Positions 36,901 through 48,900 of a DNA stretch of 64,000 nucleotides are shown one piece after another (the first letter of the stretch is position 1; the number at the start of each line of letters is the position of its first letter). Source of the DNA: Sphaerolaimus hirsutus (Eukaryota; Nematoda; Chromadorea; Monhysterida; Sphaerolaimidae); assembly GCA_964036195.1 (NCBI GenBank), contig OZ038459.1, positions 20,519,206 through 20,583,205 of the forward strand. Reading direction: 5' to 3'. The notes below the pieces were generated by a model, which was not told where the DNA came from, did no database searches, and worked only from the letters and a program-made list of their open reading frames with translations. The position numbers and the translations under genes were made by a program.

Positions 36901-39900
36901 TTCAAACCTAATTCCAAGCCCGTGGTGCGTGTCCAATTTGGCTCTCTCATGCTATCCATTAAGTTCCATATGTTGACAATAAAGTGTCAAATTTTCAGCC
37001 CCTAATCTCAACGTATATGTGAAAAATGGGGTGTCCAAAAAATTCCATTCGGTCAGAGCAAACCTGTTTTTGGGAGGGAAATGGACTTGTCGCCTTCTTG
37101 AACGCGAGGACATTTTTGTTCCCACCCGCGTTGCGCCTCCCTTATGGAAAATTTATGCACTTGTCGACTTTTAGAAATCGGTGCCCATAGTGGACTTATC
37201 ACATTTCTTGCGTTTTTTTCGGATGCGCAGGATGCGACTTGACGACTTTTAGCCCAAAACTAAGTGGACTTGTCGACTTCTTGCTCAAAATTTTTGCATT
37301 TTCCCCCAAAAATGTCACATTTGGCACTATGCCAAATGGGCATGTGAGGTCAAAAAATTTATGGGAAATGATGAAAAATCCGGGAAATGATGAAATGACG
37401 TTTCCGGGCCTAACTCGAAATTTTCATATTTTGGACTTGTCGACTTTTAGAATTGGACGCCTCAATTCATGTTTTATAATTGACTATAACTTGAATGAAT
37501 GACCGATTTTCATTGTTTTTCGCGATTCAAAAGGTGGAAATTTTCCCGAAACTACGAGGTGAAAATTCCTTAACCACCCGCCTGTCAGTGCCGGCTTGCA
37601 GACACTGCTGCGCACAATCATATGGACTGGGTATATTATCTATTCTTGGTATCAGCATAAAATTTGCACGCAGATATCGCAGATCCGTGTGTTTGACAGC
37701 AGAGACAGATGTCGGATGCAGGGCTGGGTGCCGCTCTCTGTACTCGCAGATGCCCTGGTGCCTGCATGATGGCTCGGGTGTCAAATTTCCATTTTGGTAA
37801 ATTTGTCTGTTTCTGTTTACAATCTATCAAAATTTTCCTGTTTTCATTCATTTTTTACCGGATCATTTTCTGTTTTCTGGCAATTTTCTTTTGTTTTTCG
37901 AGTATTTTTGAAATATTTTTCAAACAAGCTTTTTCAACAATGAGATTTTTTGTTTCACCTTTCTCAAACACCTGTGTGTTTCTCAATTCCACATGTAAAT
38001 ACCGTATTTGCTTGAATAATCCCCCTGGGGGATTATTATTTCGTCAGACTATTTTGAGGGGGGAACTAATCGAGGGGGGGAATTATTCGAGGGGGGAATT
38101 ATTATTTCGTCAACATTTTCAACCATGTTTCTATCAACTCATTTTATGAAATCTGCTTTATTCACACAAAAACGTGCCATTTTTGTTCAAATTGGGCACA
38201 ATAAATTGAGCAGATTCTTTAAGGGGGGGATTATTCGAGGGGGGGAATTATTATTTCCTCACTCGTCTTACAGGGGGGGGGATTATTCGAGGGGGGGAAT
38301 TATTCAAGGGGGGTACTATTCAAGCAAATACGGTATGTATGTGCTTCTGTTTACAGGTAAATTTCTGTATACCGTAAATGCTCTATTAGGACGACCCCCC
38401 TCCAATAAAGCGACCTCTCCAATAGTAAGACCCCCTTTGGCACGTGTGCAGGGTTGTCAAAATCTCAGAAAAAAATAAAAATAAAATAAAAATAAAATAG
38501 AAAATTGAAGAATAAAATAAAAATAAAATGTAAAATTGAAGAATAAAATAAAAATAAAATACAATTTTAATAAAAATAAAATACAATTTTAGTAAAAAGA
38601 ATTTTACTTAAATCAATCCTGGTCACAATCTAAAATAAAAAATAAAAATAAAATAAAAATAAAATGAAAAATTGAAGAATAAAATAAAAATAAAATGGAA
38701 AATTGAAGAATAAAATTAAAATAAAATACAATTTTAATAAAAATAAAATACAATTTTAGTAAAAAGAATTTTACTAAAACCAACCCTGCACGTGTGTAAG
38801 TATAAAGCGACCCTCTCCAATAATGCGACCCCCAAAGAAAAACATAAAAACAAGAAATGGAAGTAAGAAAATGATGTCGCAATCTTCAGACGACACTAAT
38901 TCGGCTGACAAAGTGGCGGCCAGTTCGCCAGAGACAGCGGGCAATTCACGAGGGTATACATATTGCTATATTGCAAGGGTAATATTTATTTACAATGCCA
39001 TGCTCATACTACAGTTCAGAGTTGCGAAAGCGTATTTACGCTTACCCGAAATACCCGGGTAAATGGGTATTTATATTTACGCTTACGCTTACGCTTTCGT
39101 AAAATACCCGTATGCTTTATTATGCTTTCCTGGCTGAAATACCCGGGTACTAAAAGCGTAAAAAGAAGTTTCATACGGTCCAGTTGTACGCTTTTGAAAA
39201 AGCGTAAAACCACAAAAAAAAGTGAACGAGAAGAGAATGAGGTGTACCAAAAATAAATGACTGCATGTGTGCAGTAGCGTACTGTACATAGCGGCAAATG
39301 TAAATACAAAGGTGTCGAAATACGAACGTCTGGCCTAAACTGTGTTGTCTAGCACGGGTTTAGATAAAAAAATTTTTTTGACCAACAATGGATTCTGACG
39401 GCAATGTTATCGCCGTCGACATCGCTAACTCCGAGTTAGAAGATGGATGACGTGTCACTGTCGATGAATTGCATCGACATTCAAGAGCAGACTACCAAGT
39501 GGGCTTCGGAAAAATCTTGCTGAAAGCTTGTGTTGATGAGAAAAATTTGACATTATGAATAGATATGATAGATAAATACATCTAAATGTAAAAGCACGCG
39601 TTTTTCTCATGCTCAACAAGCAAGAGCACTTTCAAAAAAAATTTTTACGCTTACGCTTTTTTTACGCTTTCCTAGGTATTTTAAAAATACCTTACGCTTT
39701 TAGTATCCATACTCAAAATCTGGAAAGTGTATTTACGCTTACGCTTACGCTTTCCAAAAATACCGGTATTTTAACAACTCTGCTACAGTTACACGAACAG
39801 TCGAGTTGTTGAGGTGTTGAAAAATAAACACCTTCCCGGTCACGTCCGGCAGCCATTTTTTGATGTTACTTCTTATATCTTATCCCCAGTTCTAGAGCGC

Positions 39901-42900
39901 CCCAGAGGCTGAAAGTTGGGGGAGATATTGTCGCAACCCCCCTCTACTTCGCATGAATTGGGGGGGGGGGGTCGCGCCAATATCTCCCCCAAGTTTCAGC
40001 TTCTGGGGCGCTCTAGAATTGGGGATAGGATATAAGAAGTAACATCAAAAAATGGCTGCCGGACGTGACCGGGAAGGTGCTTACAATGCGACCCTCTCCA
40101 ATAAAGCGACCCCTCCAATAATGTGACCCCCAAAAATGTGCTGAAAACAATAAACCGACAGTCGCCTTATTGGAGCATTTACAGTATCAGATTTTTTAAC
40201 ACACTAGTGATATGGCACTTCCGTAAATCCTCGAATAAGTCCCCGGGGGAGTTATTTTTTCCTCAGAATTTTTTGAGGGGGGACTTATTCAAGGGGGAGT
40301 TGTTCGAGGGGGGGAGTTATTGTTTCGTCAGAATATTCAAGACGATTTGTTCAATTGATTTGTGTGAACCGGTTAAATTAAGTTCTTCAATCCATTTTAT
40401 TTAGCATTCATAAAACCTTTTTCAACCATTAACAACTAAAATTTGTGTTCATCCACTGCAAAAAATGTGTGTTTGATGCGTTGTGAAGCGTCTTGAAGTG
40501 TCTTCACGGCAACACTTCCCGACGCTTCACGAAGCTTGTCGGCGCTTCCCGGCGCTTCACGAAGTTGAACGTGATGACACTTCACATCACAGATGTGCGT
40601 CAACGATGCTGCACATGTTGTTGAAGTGGCTTCACTGAGTCAGCTTCGGGAATTGCGCTTCACAAAATTTTGGCCATCGTCAAAAATCTCGTGAAGAGTG
40701 TGGAAATCATTTCCTATGTAATTTTCTATGTAAAATCAGTTGATCATTTTCGGCTCTATTTTTGAGATTGCGTTTTCGCTCTCATTTCATTTTCGCGATA
40801 TGAAGCGATTTTCTACCCATGTGGAACTTGTCGCTCGGCGACATTGAATCACTACGGAAAATCACACACCCCCTTAGCACCTATTCTCGCCCCCCTCTCT
40901 CGGCTCGCCACCCTGTGGAACTGACGCTAGCCGGTGAGCGCCCACAGGCTGTCCACCCAGTTCGGCACCCGGCTCGTATTCCGTGACACGGGGCTCGGAT
41001 TGACACTGTCCACCTGTGTGCACAACATGGCGACCACACTGGCTTGAAACGCGTCAAGCCTTTTCCCGAACCCAATTTTCCACCCCGATCGCCCCACCAG
41101 CACCGACGGCGGCCCCGAGCCGAAATTCTTGTGCCCCTGTCCAGACAGAGTGACAAAAGGGCAAATCGCGCCATTTGAGCGAGTCCACGACACAACGATG
41201 TCAGAAAAAGGACAAGAAAAAACAGGCCAGCCCGCAGCCAATGCGAGCACCTTGCAGCACCCCACAACATTCACAGAGCGAGAGCTCAGTCAAAAAGCCG
41301 TAGACTGGAACGCCACCCGCAACAGAGTGGCACTAGTCAGCGCAATCGAGTCAATCAACAAATGGCGCAAGCCAGGATGGCTGAAAGGGAAAATCAAAAC
41401 CAAAGACGGCACAGAAACACTGGCCCGCCGGTTGATCAAACTATTGGAGAAATACGTCCAATCAGTACCCGAAGACCAAATCACAATCGAGGGCCCAGAA
41501 TGGCAAGAGGACGCCCACAGCAGCGAAGAGGATTCCCTTGCCTACGGCCCGCTTATTCGACCGAGAATTCAGTCGAGACAGTCATTGTCCCCCTCAACGT
41601 CACCAATTCCATTCGCGGATCAGAAAGTGCAAACATCGGACCTGGCCGCAATGGCATCCATGTTCCAACAAATGTTCAGCCAACAACAGCAACAAATCAC
41701 GCAGTTGACCCACGTAATCGCAAACAACGCAGCAGCGAGTTCCTCACAACCCCCCCCCCCCCACAGCAACCGCAAAAACACAGTGAAGATCCATGGAAAT
41801 GGACAACCGAAGATCGACTAGAAATGATTTCAGATGGAATGCTGTTGCAGCGACTAATCAAGTATATTGAAAACTTTGCCACATGCCGGGAGGACAGTCT
41901 ACAACCCTTTTGCAAAATTCCCACAGCCAAAGAAAGAATGGGAGTGGGACACGTGGCAACGGCAGCCAGCAAACAGATGAAGTTTGACGGAAATGCAAAC
42001 AGCAAAACAGGTCCATTCAAACTCTGGCTGCACATGATCACGCAGCAGGCCATGAGCGTCCCCGATTGCCAACAGCAGTTTTTTTGGAACAAAGTGTTCA
42101 TGCAGTGCCTAGAGGGAGAAGCAGGAGAAAGATATCAGGCGATCCGCACCAGCAGGAGGCATGATGTCCTATATGTAATTGACAGACTAACCAGCATGTA
42201 CTGGTTAGAGCAACAACTACATGCAGCGTCAGACTGGTACTACCTAAAAGCCATCGCAGGAGAGTCCGTGTCCGCACTACACACTTGCCTGGCAGCAAAC
42301 TTCTACCATGTCAGCGAGACCATGTCAGACTACGACCGCGAACACATGATCAGCAAAAAATTGTTCACTGAAGTCCAAGATTTGGGAGTGCCAGTCTCGT
42401 GCTGGTACATGTGGGAACAGCGCTGGCAAGAAGGCTGCTGCGCCTTGGAAATGGGGATCACAAAAATGGACGCCTCTTGCACACACGCGGAACAGAAAAC
42501 AAAGCAGCGGAAAACAGAACAAATGGACCAACGAAACCGCCCAAGGTACGGCTATAATGGCCCATCAGAAGCCAGGATCAAAAGCACGCAAAGCACAGAA
42601 ACCGAGGGCGTCAGAGCAGCATTTGACCCAAAATCCCACAAGGGCCTGTGGTGCACATATTGGTTGCATCCAGGACCAATGCCACATGACCCCAGCAGGT
42701 GTTTTATTGACCCTGAGTCCCCCAAGCACCAAGCGAACAGAGCGGAACGGTACAAGCAGTCGCTGGCACGCCGCGGGAAATCAGAAAGCGATGCAAAGAA
42801 CAACATGAAATGGAAATGCAAAGATCTGGGCATCCCATATCAGCAGTCAGCCAGCCGATGCACAAAAGAAGATTTTGAGGAAGACAACGACTCCTGGAGC

Positions 42901-45900
42901 AACTGGACAGACGACGAACAAGATTTGGACCTGGACAGTTTTGTACCAACGGTAGCAAGCGCCAGGGAAAGTTTGCCAACCCTCAAATCCACAATCTCCC
43001 CCGATCCAGTAGCAACCATCACATTCATGGGCGTCCCCATCACCGGTCACATCGACACAGGGTGCAATATTGGGTTATTCATTGAGGACTCGGCACTAGA
43101 AGCGATATGGGCAAAAGCGAAAGTCGAACCGAGCAAAGAGCGAGTAAAATTCCACCCATACACCTGCGGGCACATCCGCACCTCAGGGCATGACATCACC
43201 GCAGACTGCCTAAGAGTGTATGACATGAAGGTCAAGCACCAAACCCCAGATGGAAAGTGGCGCAGCGACCTACTACCCGCAGTAGTCAAATTAATGGAAT
43301 TTCTGCCAGCAACTGACCCCCTACTAATCGGAAGGGCTGCCATTTGGGGCCCACTACAGATTGTCCAGACAGCACACCACGAGCTGGAGCGTCTGACCAG
43401 GGAGTATTAAGGGAAAAGCCGGCGCACAGCATCGGAAAGAGACGAAAAATCATGCCGAGTCGCAGACGTCCGAACAACAGAGAATGTCACAATCCCGGCC
43501 GGAAACCACTACCAAATTAAAGTAGTGGCAGATAAGGGAGTGGACATACCAGAACAGACAGTGGATGGACAGAGAATGGGATATGCACTGGATCCATATG
43601 AACAAGACTCAGATGACAATCTGGCTGGTTTCGTGCCTGGACTAGCACTCAACACAGCATTCCACCCAAACCGAGATTGGCTAGAACAGCCAAGTTTTTC
43701 AATGTGCGTTACGAACCGCACTGGCGAGGATCAGCACCTCCCCGCCCACACAAAAGTAGCCGAGATTTTTGCCACAGCACACACACTCACAGAAGAGCAG
43801 CCCGAGGAAGCAACAGTCAATGGGGCAATGGAGTTACCACAACCCCCCACCCCCCAAACCGGCCAAATCGAGCCACAAAAGTTGACAGCAGACGAGCAAT
43901 CGCACATCGACGAGGTGTGGCAGCAATTGCCACAAGCCAGCCAGGATGCGCTCCCACCAGAAATGGCGGACCAATTCAAAAACCTACTGGCCAGACAGCA
44001 AGGACTATTCAGCCTCACAGAGTATGACATTGGGGAAACACAGGTGACAGAGCACAAAATCACGCTAACACCGGACGCCCAACCAATCAAGTGCGCAGCC
44101 CAATTTGAAACCGCGCCAAAACGAGCATTTGTGTGGTGAACCATTGATGAAATGCTCAAAAAGAAGCTCATTGTCCCATCATCCTCCCCATGGGCATTCC
44201 CACTAGTGATAGTCCCAAAAGGAAAGTCTGACTATCGATTATGCCTCGATTTTCGCAAGCTCAATGATGTAACAGTCTGAGACACTTACCCACTCCCCAG
44301 GATTTCAGACATGTTCCAACAAATGTCAGGCAGAACGCTATTTTCCACCATGGACGCCAGTTTCGGCTACTACAATGTGACAATCTCCGACCCAGCAACC
44401 CGCGACATGGTGACATTTGTGTGCAGCAGAGGCCAATACTCATACACAAGGATGCCGCTGGGATTAAAAAACGCGGGAGCGAGTTTCCAGAGACTCATGG
44501 ATTGTGTTTTGACAGGCCTGAACCAGGAACCAGAGCGCCCGTCGTTTTTCGCCTATATAGACAACATATTAGTCGCTAGCAACACACCCACAGAACACAT
44601 GCATCAACTACCGTATTTCCTCGAAATACCCCCCGGGGGGTGATTGTTTCATAGTGGTCCCGAGAGGGGGGGGGTCAAACGAGGGGGGGGTATTTCGAGG
44701 GGGGGGGTTATTATTTCACAAGAAAATTTTTGAAAACCAAGTACGAAATTGTCGTCTGAAACGTACGCAGACGTCGAAAAATGCAACAAAAACCGCCATT
44801 TATAAGGTTCTGTAGACTTATATTAGTATGTAGATGGTATGTACACTGTTCTAACGTGACACCGACATTGTTTTAACGTGTGTTCTGCAGTACACTGAAC
44901 ACAAACTACAGTTATTGTCATGTACATTCCCTTTACACTCAATTTGGGGGGGGGTATTTCGAGGGGGGGGGGTGATTGTTTCATAGTGGTCTCGAGAGGG
45001 GGGGGGTCAAACGAGGGGGGGGGGGTATTTCAAGGGGGGGGGTATTTCGAGGAAATACGGTAGTGCAGTTATTCAGCAGACTCAAATGGGCTGGCATCCG
45101 ACTAAAACCGGAGAAATGTTTTTTCTTCTGCGCCAGACAAACTGTGCCCCCACATGGCCAGATTAACCCAGAGCCAAAGCAACTGGGAAAACAAACAGAG
45201 CCGTGACAACGAGTGTGCAAGCATCAAGAAGCGCCTGTCAGAAGGCATGTTGGGCCAGGCACAGTACACATTGGACAAAGGAATCGTGCTTTTCAGAGGA
45301 CCACAAGGCCAAGTACCCTTAGCACCAGATCACATGAGAGAGGCCCTAATAGCAAAAGCCCATGCAGGACTATTGGGAACACATGGAGGCATTGAAAGAA
45401 CGTGCCACCAACTGAGCCGAGCAACAGCATGGCCACAAATGAGGCAAGACGTGGCAAAATTCATCAGCGCCTGCCACATTTGCAAAACAATGAAAGATGG
45501 GCAGCTCAAATACACTAGTCCACTATTCCCAGTCGAACCAGGAACACGGCCGTGGCAGAATGTTGCTGCAGACACCACACCAATGCCAGAACTCGGAGGT
45601 TTCCGCCATTTGCTGGTAAGGGTAGATTACCTGACCAGAGCAGTAGCCCTCGCCTCACTATGCCAGCTAACCGGCCAAGCCGTGGCCCACGCAATCGAGA
45701 AAAACATGATTCACTTGTTCGGACCACCAGCAGAGCTAATTAGTGACAATGGACCCAACTTTGCCAATCAAGACATAAGCCGCCTGGCAGCAAAATGGGG
45801 TTTCACACTGCGGAAAACAACACCGTACCATTCACAATCAAATGGATTAGCCGAACGAGCAATTCGCAGTGTCGAGGAATTGACAAGGCAATGGGCACAG

Positions 45901-48900
45901 CGCAACAACAACTCTTGAGACTGGCCCGGGGCACTCCCAGAGATCGCACTACGCATGAACGTGGCATACAACAGAGACGTGGCACACGCACCATTCAAGC
46001 TACTTTTTGGCTACATGCCATCAATTCTCCCCAGAACAGAAAGTACGAATGGTGTGAAACCTAACGAGGACCCTGACCCCCCAAGCAAACACACACGCTT
46101 GCAAACAACATTGCGAGCGCTCTCCGCAAAAATCCCAACCGCCGCCCAACCCCCAGGACACCTGCGAGATTTATGGCAAAGAGCCAAAGATTGCCTGCAA
46201 AATGCACAATGCAAGTACAAAGAAAGTTATGACAAAAAAGCCACGGGAAAACCCAAAATCGGGGATAAAGTCTACATTCAAACACGATGGGGACTATATG
46301 TTGACAAAAAGATGCAACCATTATGCACAGGGCCACATGAAATCGCTGGAATTGTAAAATCAACCGCCCTTGTGGATACCGGGGATTGTATCCAAAAAGT
46401 GCCCATAAATTCTCTACTGCCCGAAAATAAAAAAATAAAAAATCCAAATTCCAAAGACACTGCACTGAACGCTCCAATGGCACCCAAAAAGCAGAACAAC
46501 AACAACGACAAGGCTGCCACAGCCCGGAGCAGCAAACACGGTCGCTCAAGCCCGCCACGCTGCGAGCCAAGCCGGAAAAGAGTGTCACTAGCCCAGGTCA
46601 GCTCGATTCACCACGCGCAGGAGTTCCCACAAAATGACAATGTCACCCGCCTTAACCCCCTTGCACCTGCCCCAACAACTCAGGAACCAAGTGACAACGG
46701 CGGCAGGCAAGAAGCGGTGCTCGTGGATGCCGTGGTCCGCAAGGAGCGCGACCACAGGGCGCAGTTCAGCCGAGTCATGGTGGCGTGCACCAACCCCCAA
46801 GCGGTCCGCGGGGCGGCAGTGGCGCCTCCACGCACCGCACCGACGCCCCTCAACGCGATCCTGCCAAAAATTCCGAAAAAAGGTGGGAATCTCAGACAGG
46901 TTGAAAAGTGGGCACTGTGCCAAAACCAAATTTGCAACACCTATGCCCCCCAGGTGTCGCGCCCGGCTGCAGGCAGATTGCCGCGTTGGCCGACCGCAAG
47001 GCAGCGGCCGCATCCATGACCAGGAGTAGAAGTGAGTTGGAAAAGTTTGCCGAGAGTCCCAAAGTCCCACACCCAACCCACAAAAACGCCCACCCTGCAC
47101 GTTCAGACAGCAGCGCGGCGCACGTACACCGCCCGACTGCACCGGCACCAACCGAGGGACCGAAACCAGCGGAAAAGCATGGCCCGCCACCCGGTACGTG
47201 GTTCCGCTTAGACCCCAGTTTTGGTAACTGGCCGCAATCCATGCTCGAGAATGTTTCCCCCCCCCCCCCCGCAGCGCGTATCGAATCGGCGGCGTTGCGC
47301 AAGCAGAACCGCTTGTTGCGCGCAGCGACAGAGCGCTTGGCGGTGCACCCCGCCGAAGCCTTGCCACTGTTGTGCTGGAGCTTGACCGAAGAGTGCAACC
47401 TGCGGACCGAGTGCAGCGACCTGCGCGAGCAGTTGGGCATCTGCCGCAAAGAACTGCATGCCGCCTTCAGGAAATTAGAAGCACAGAAAGAGCAGCTCAG
47501 GGCGACAGCAGCACAGTTAGCGGACGTGAAGCAGTTGGCGGACGGCATTGTTTCAGAGTGGTTAAGCACCCGGCGCCAACTAGCCCGCGCACAGAACCGG
47601 CCTTGATGCCCGAGCCCGCAATCCCGACCTGCCTGGCCGGCTGCCATGAGCTGGGCCAGGTGCTGCCGGACATCCCTGACCCGACCCATGGTTTGATCCA
47701 CGCGCGGCTGGCCGCACCGGGCGGCGACCGCTTGCCGTCGCTCAGTCTGCACCCGTCGGCATCGCCACCGGCCATGCCCACTCTGCAGAGCAACAATGAC
47801 AAGGACCTGCTCCCTGCCACTCCACCCAGCTCAGAGTTGGTTTTGATCGCGTTTTATGCCCCCACCCAACTACAAAGCTGCCAAATTTTTGAATTCGATA
47901 ATGACTCCGTTGTTAACGTCAAGAATCACTCCTGCCGTCCCTAAACCCCCCACCATTACCCCCGCACTTCCCAAACCCCCCGAAACTCAGTCGCCCCGCT
48001 CGAGTACCCGTTCGAACAAGAAGGAGCACCGCCGCAAGTGAAGGAAACGGGCGTTTGTTTGATTTTTTTCAAAAGTTCCATTGGTGCAAAAAGTTTCTGA
48101 AAATTCTGATTGGTAAAATTTTTTTTGTAAATACAGTTATCCAAATTTGTGAAAATAACGTATTTATTCGATTTTATTTTTTTAACTGAATTTGTAGAAA
48201 GTACGTATTTATTTATTTTCAATTACCTCACCTATTTTTTTACCTGTGGTTTTACGGGGTTTTACGGGGAAAAGTGGTTTTACGGGTTTAGTTTGCATTT
48301 TTTCAAATTTACAGGTTTTATTTTTTCGGTTTTTTTTACTGATACGGGTTTCAGTGTTTTTTTAGAGCCCCTCCTCATGGCTGGGGGGGCTGTTGCCCTG
48401 GCGACGCCGGGCAAAACGTTTTATTCACGTGCGCCGCGCGTGACGAGTCACGGCGACCGCAGTGCAAACACTGACGGTGCACGGACCCGCCACGCGAGCG
48501 TTCACGGGCACATATACAACGATGGGTAAGTTCTCCAAAAAAAAACACTTTGTGTTTTGAGTTTTTCAAAAATGAATACCTGTGTTTTGAGTTTTTTTCT
48601 CAAAAAAAACTTGAGTAACTCTGTTTTTATTTCTGTGTTTTTTTGTAAAAACTCGAGTTTTTTGAGTTTTTTACTAAAAAACTCAAGTTTTTTCCCAAAA
48701 AACTTGAGTTTTCCAAAAAAATATGATTTACGGTATTTCGATGTGGAAACAGTGGTTTTATTATACTATATTGGTTTTGCACATGTTTTAGCCCCACATA
48801 ACATCTGTGTATTCATCCAAGTGTCGAAAAAGTCTATGTATAGGGTGGCCCACGTCAGCCGCACGGTTTCAATTGGCTCCCAACACGTCAAATTTGGATG

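Larger units (their letters stand above)
38372..40184. mobile_element. TA-flanked element, CCGTAAATGCTC variant, with three insertions
   Basis: TA-CCGTAAATGCTCTATTAGG ... TTATTGGAGCATTTACAG-TA; remaining body repeats CCAATAAAGCGACC. Holds 38449-38788, 39017-39782 and 39828-40083. Confidence 0.7.

Noticed and set aside
38386-38882. Phe/Ile/Tyr-rich ORFs resembling membrane proteins
   Set aside because: They translate AATAAAATAAAA arrays of a hAT-like MITE with an exact CACGTGTG duplication.
40881-41274. Minus-strand ORFs over the 5' LTR and leader
   Set aside because: They cover the LTR end and primer-binding region of a plus-strand element and repeat in part at 50.2 kb as LTR sequence.
46588-47752. 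Long minus-strand ORFs of 259 and 286 codons
   Set aside because: They are antisense shadows of the GC-rich integrase tail and coiled-coil ORF; composition is Arg/Gly/Cys-rich with no motif.
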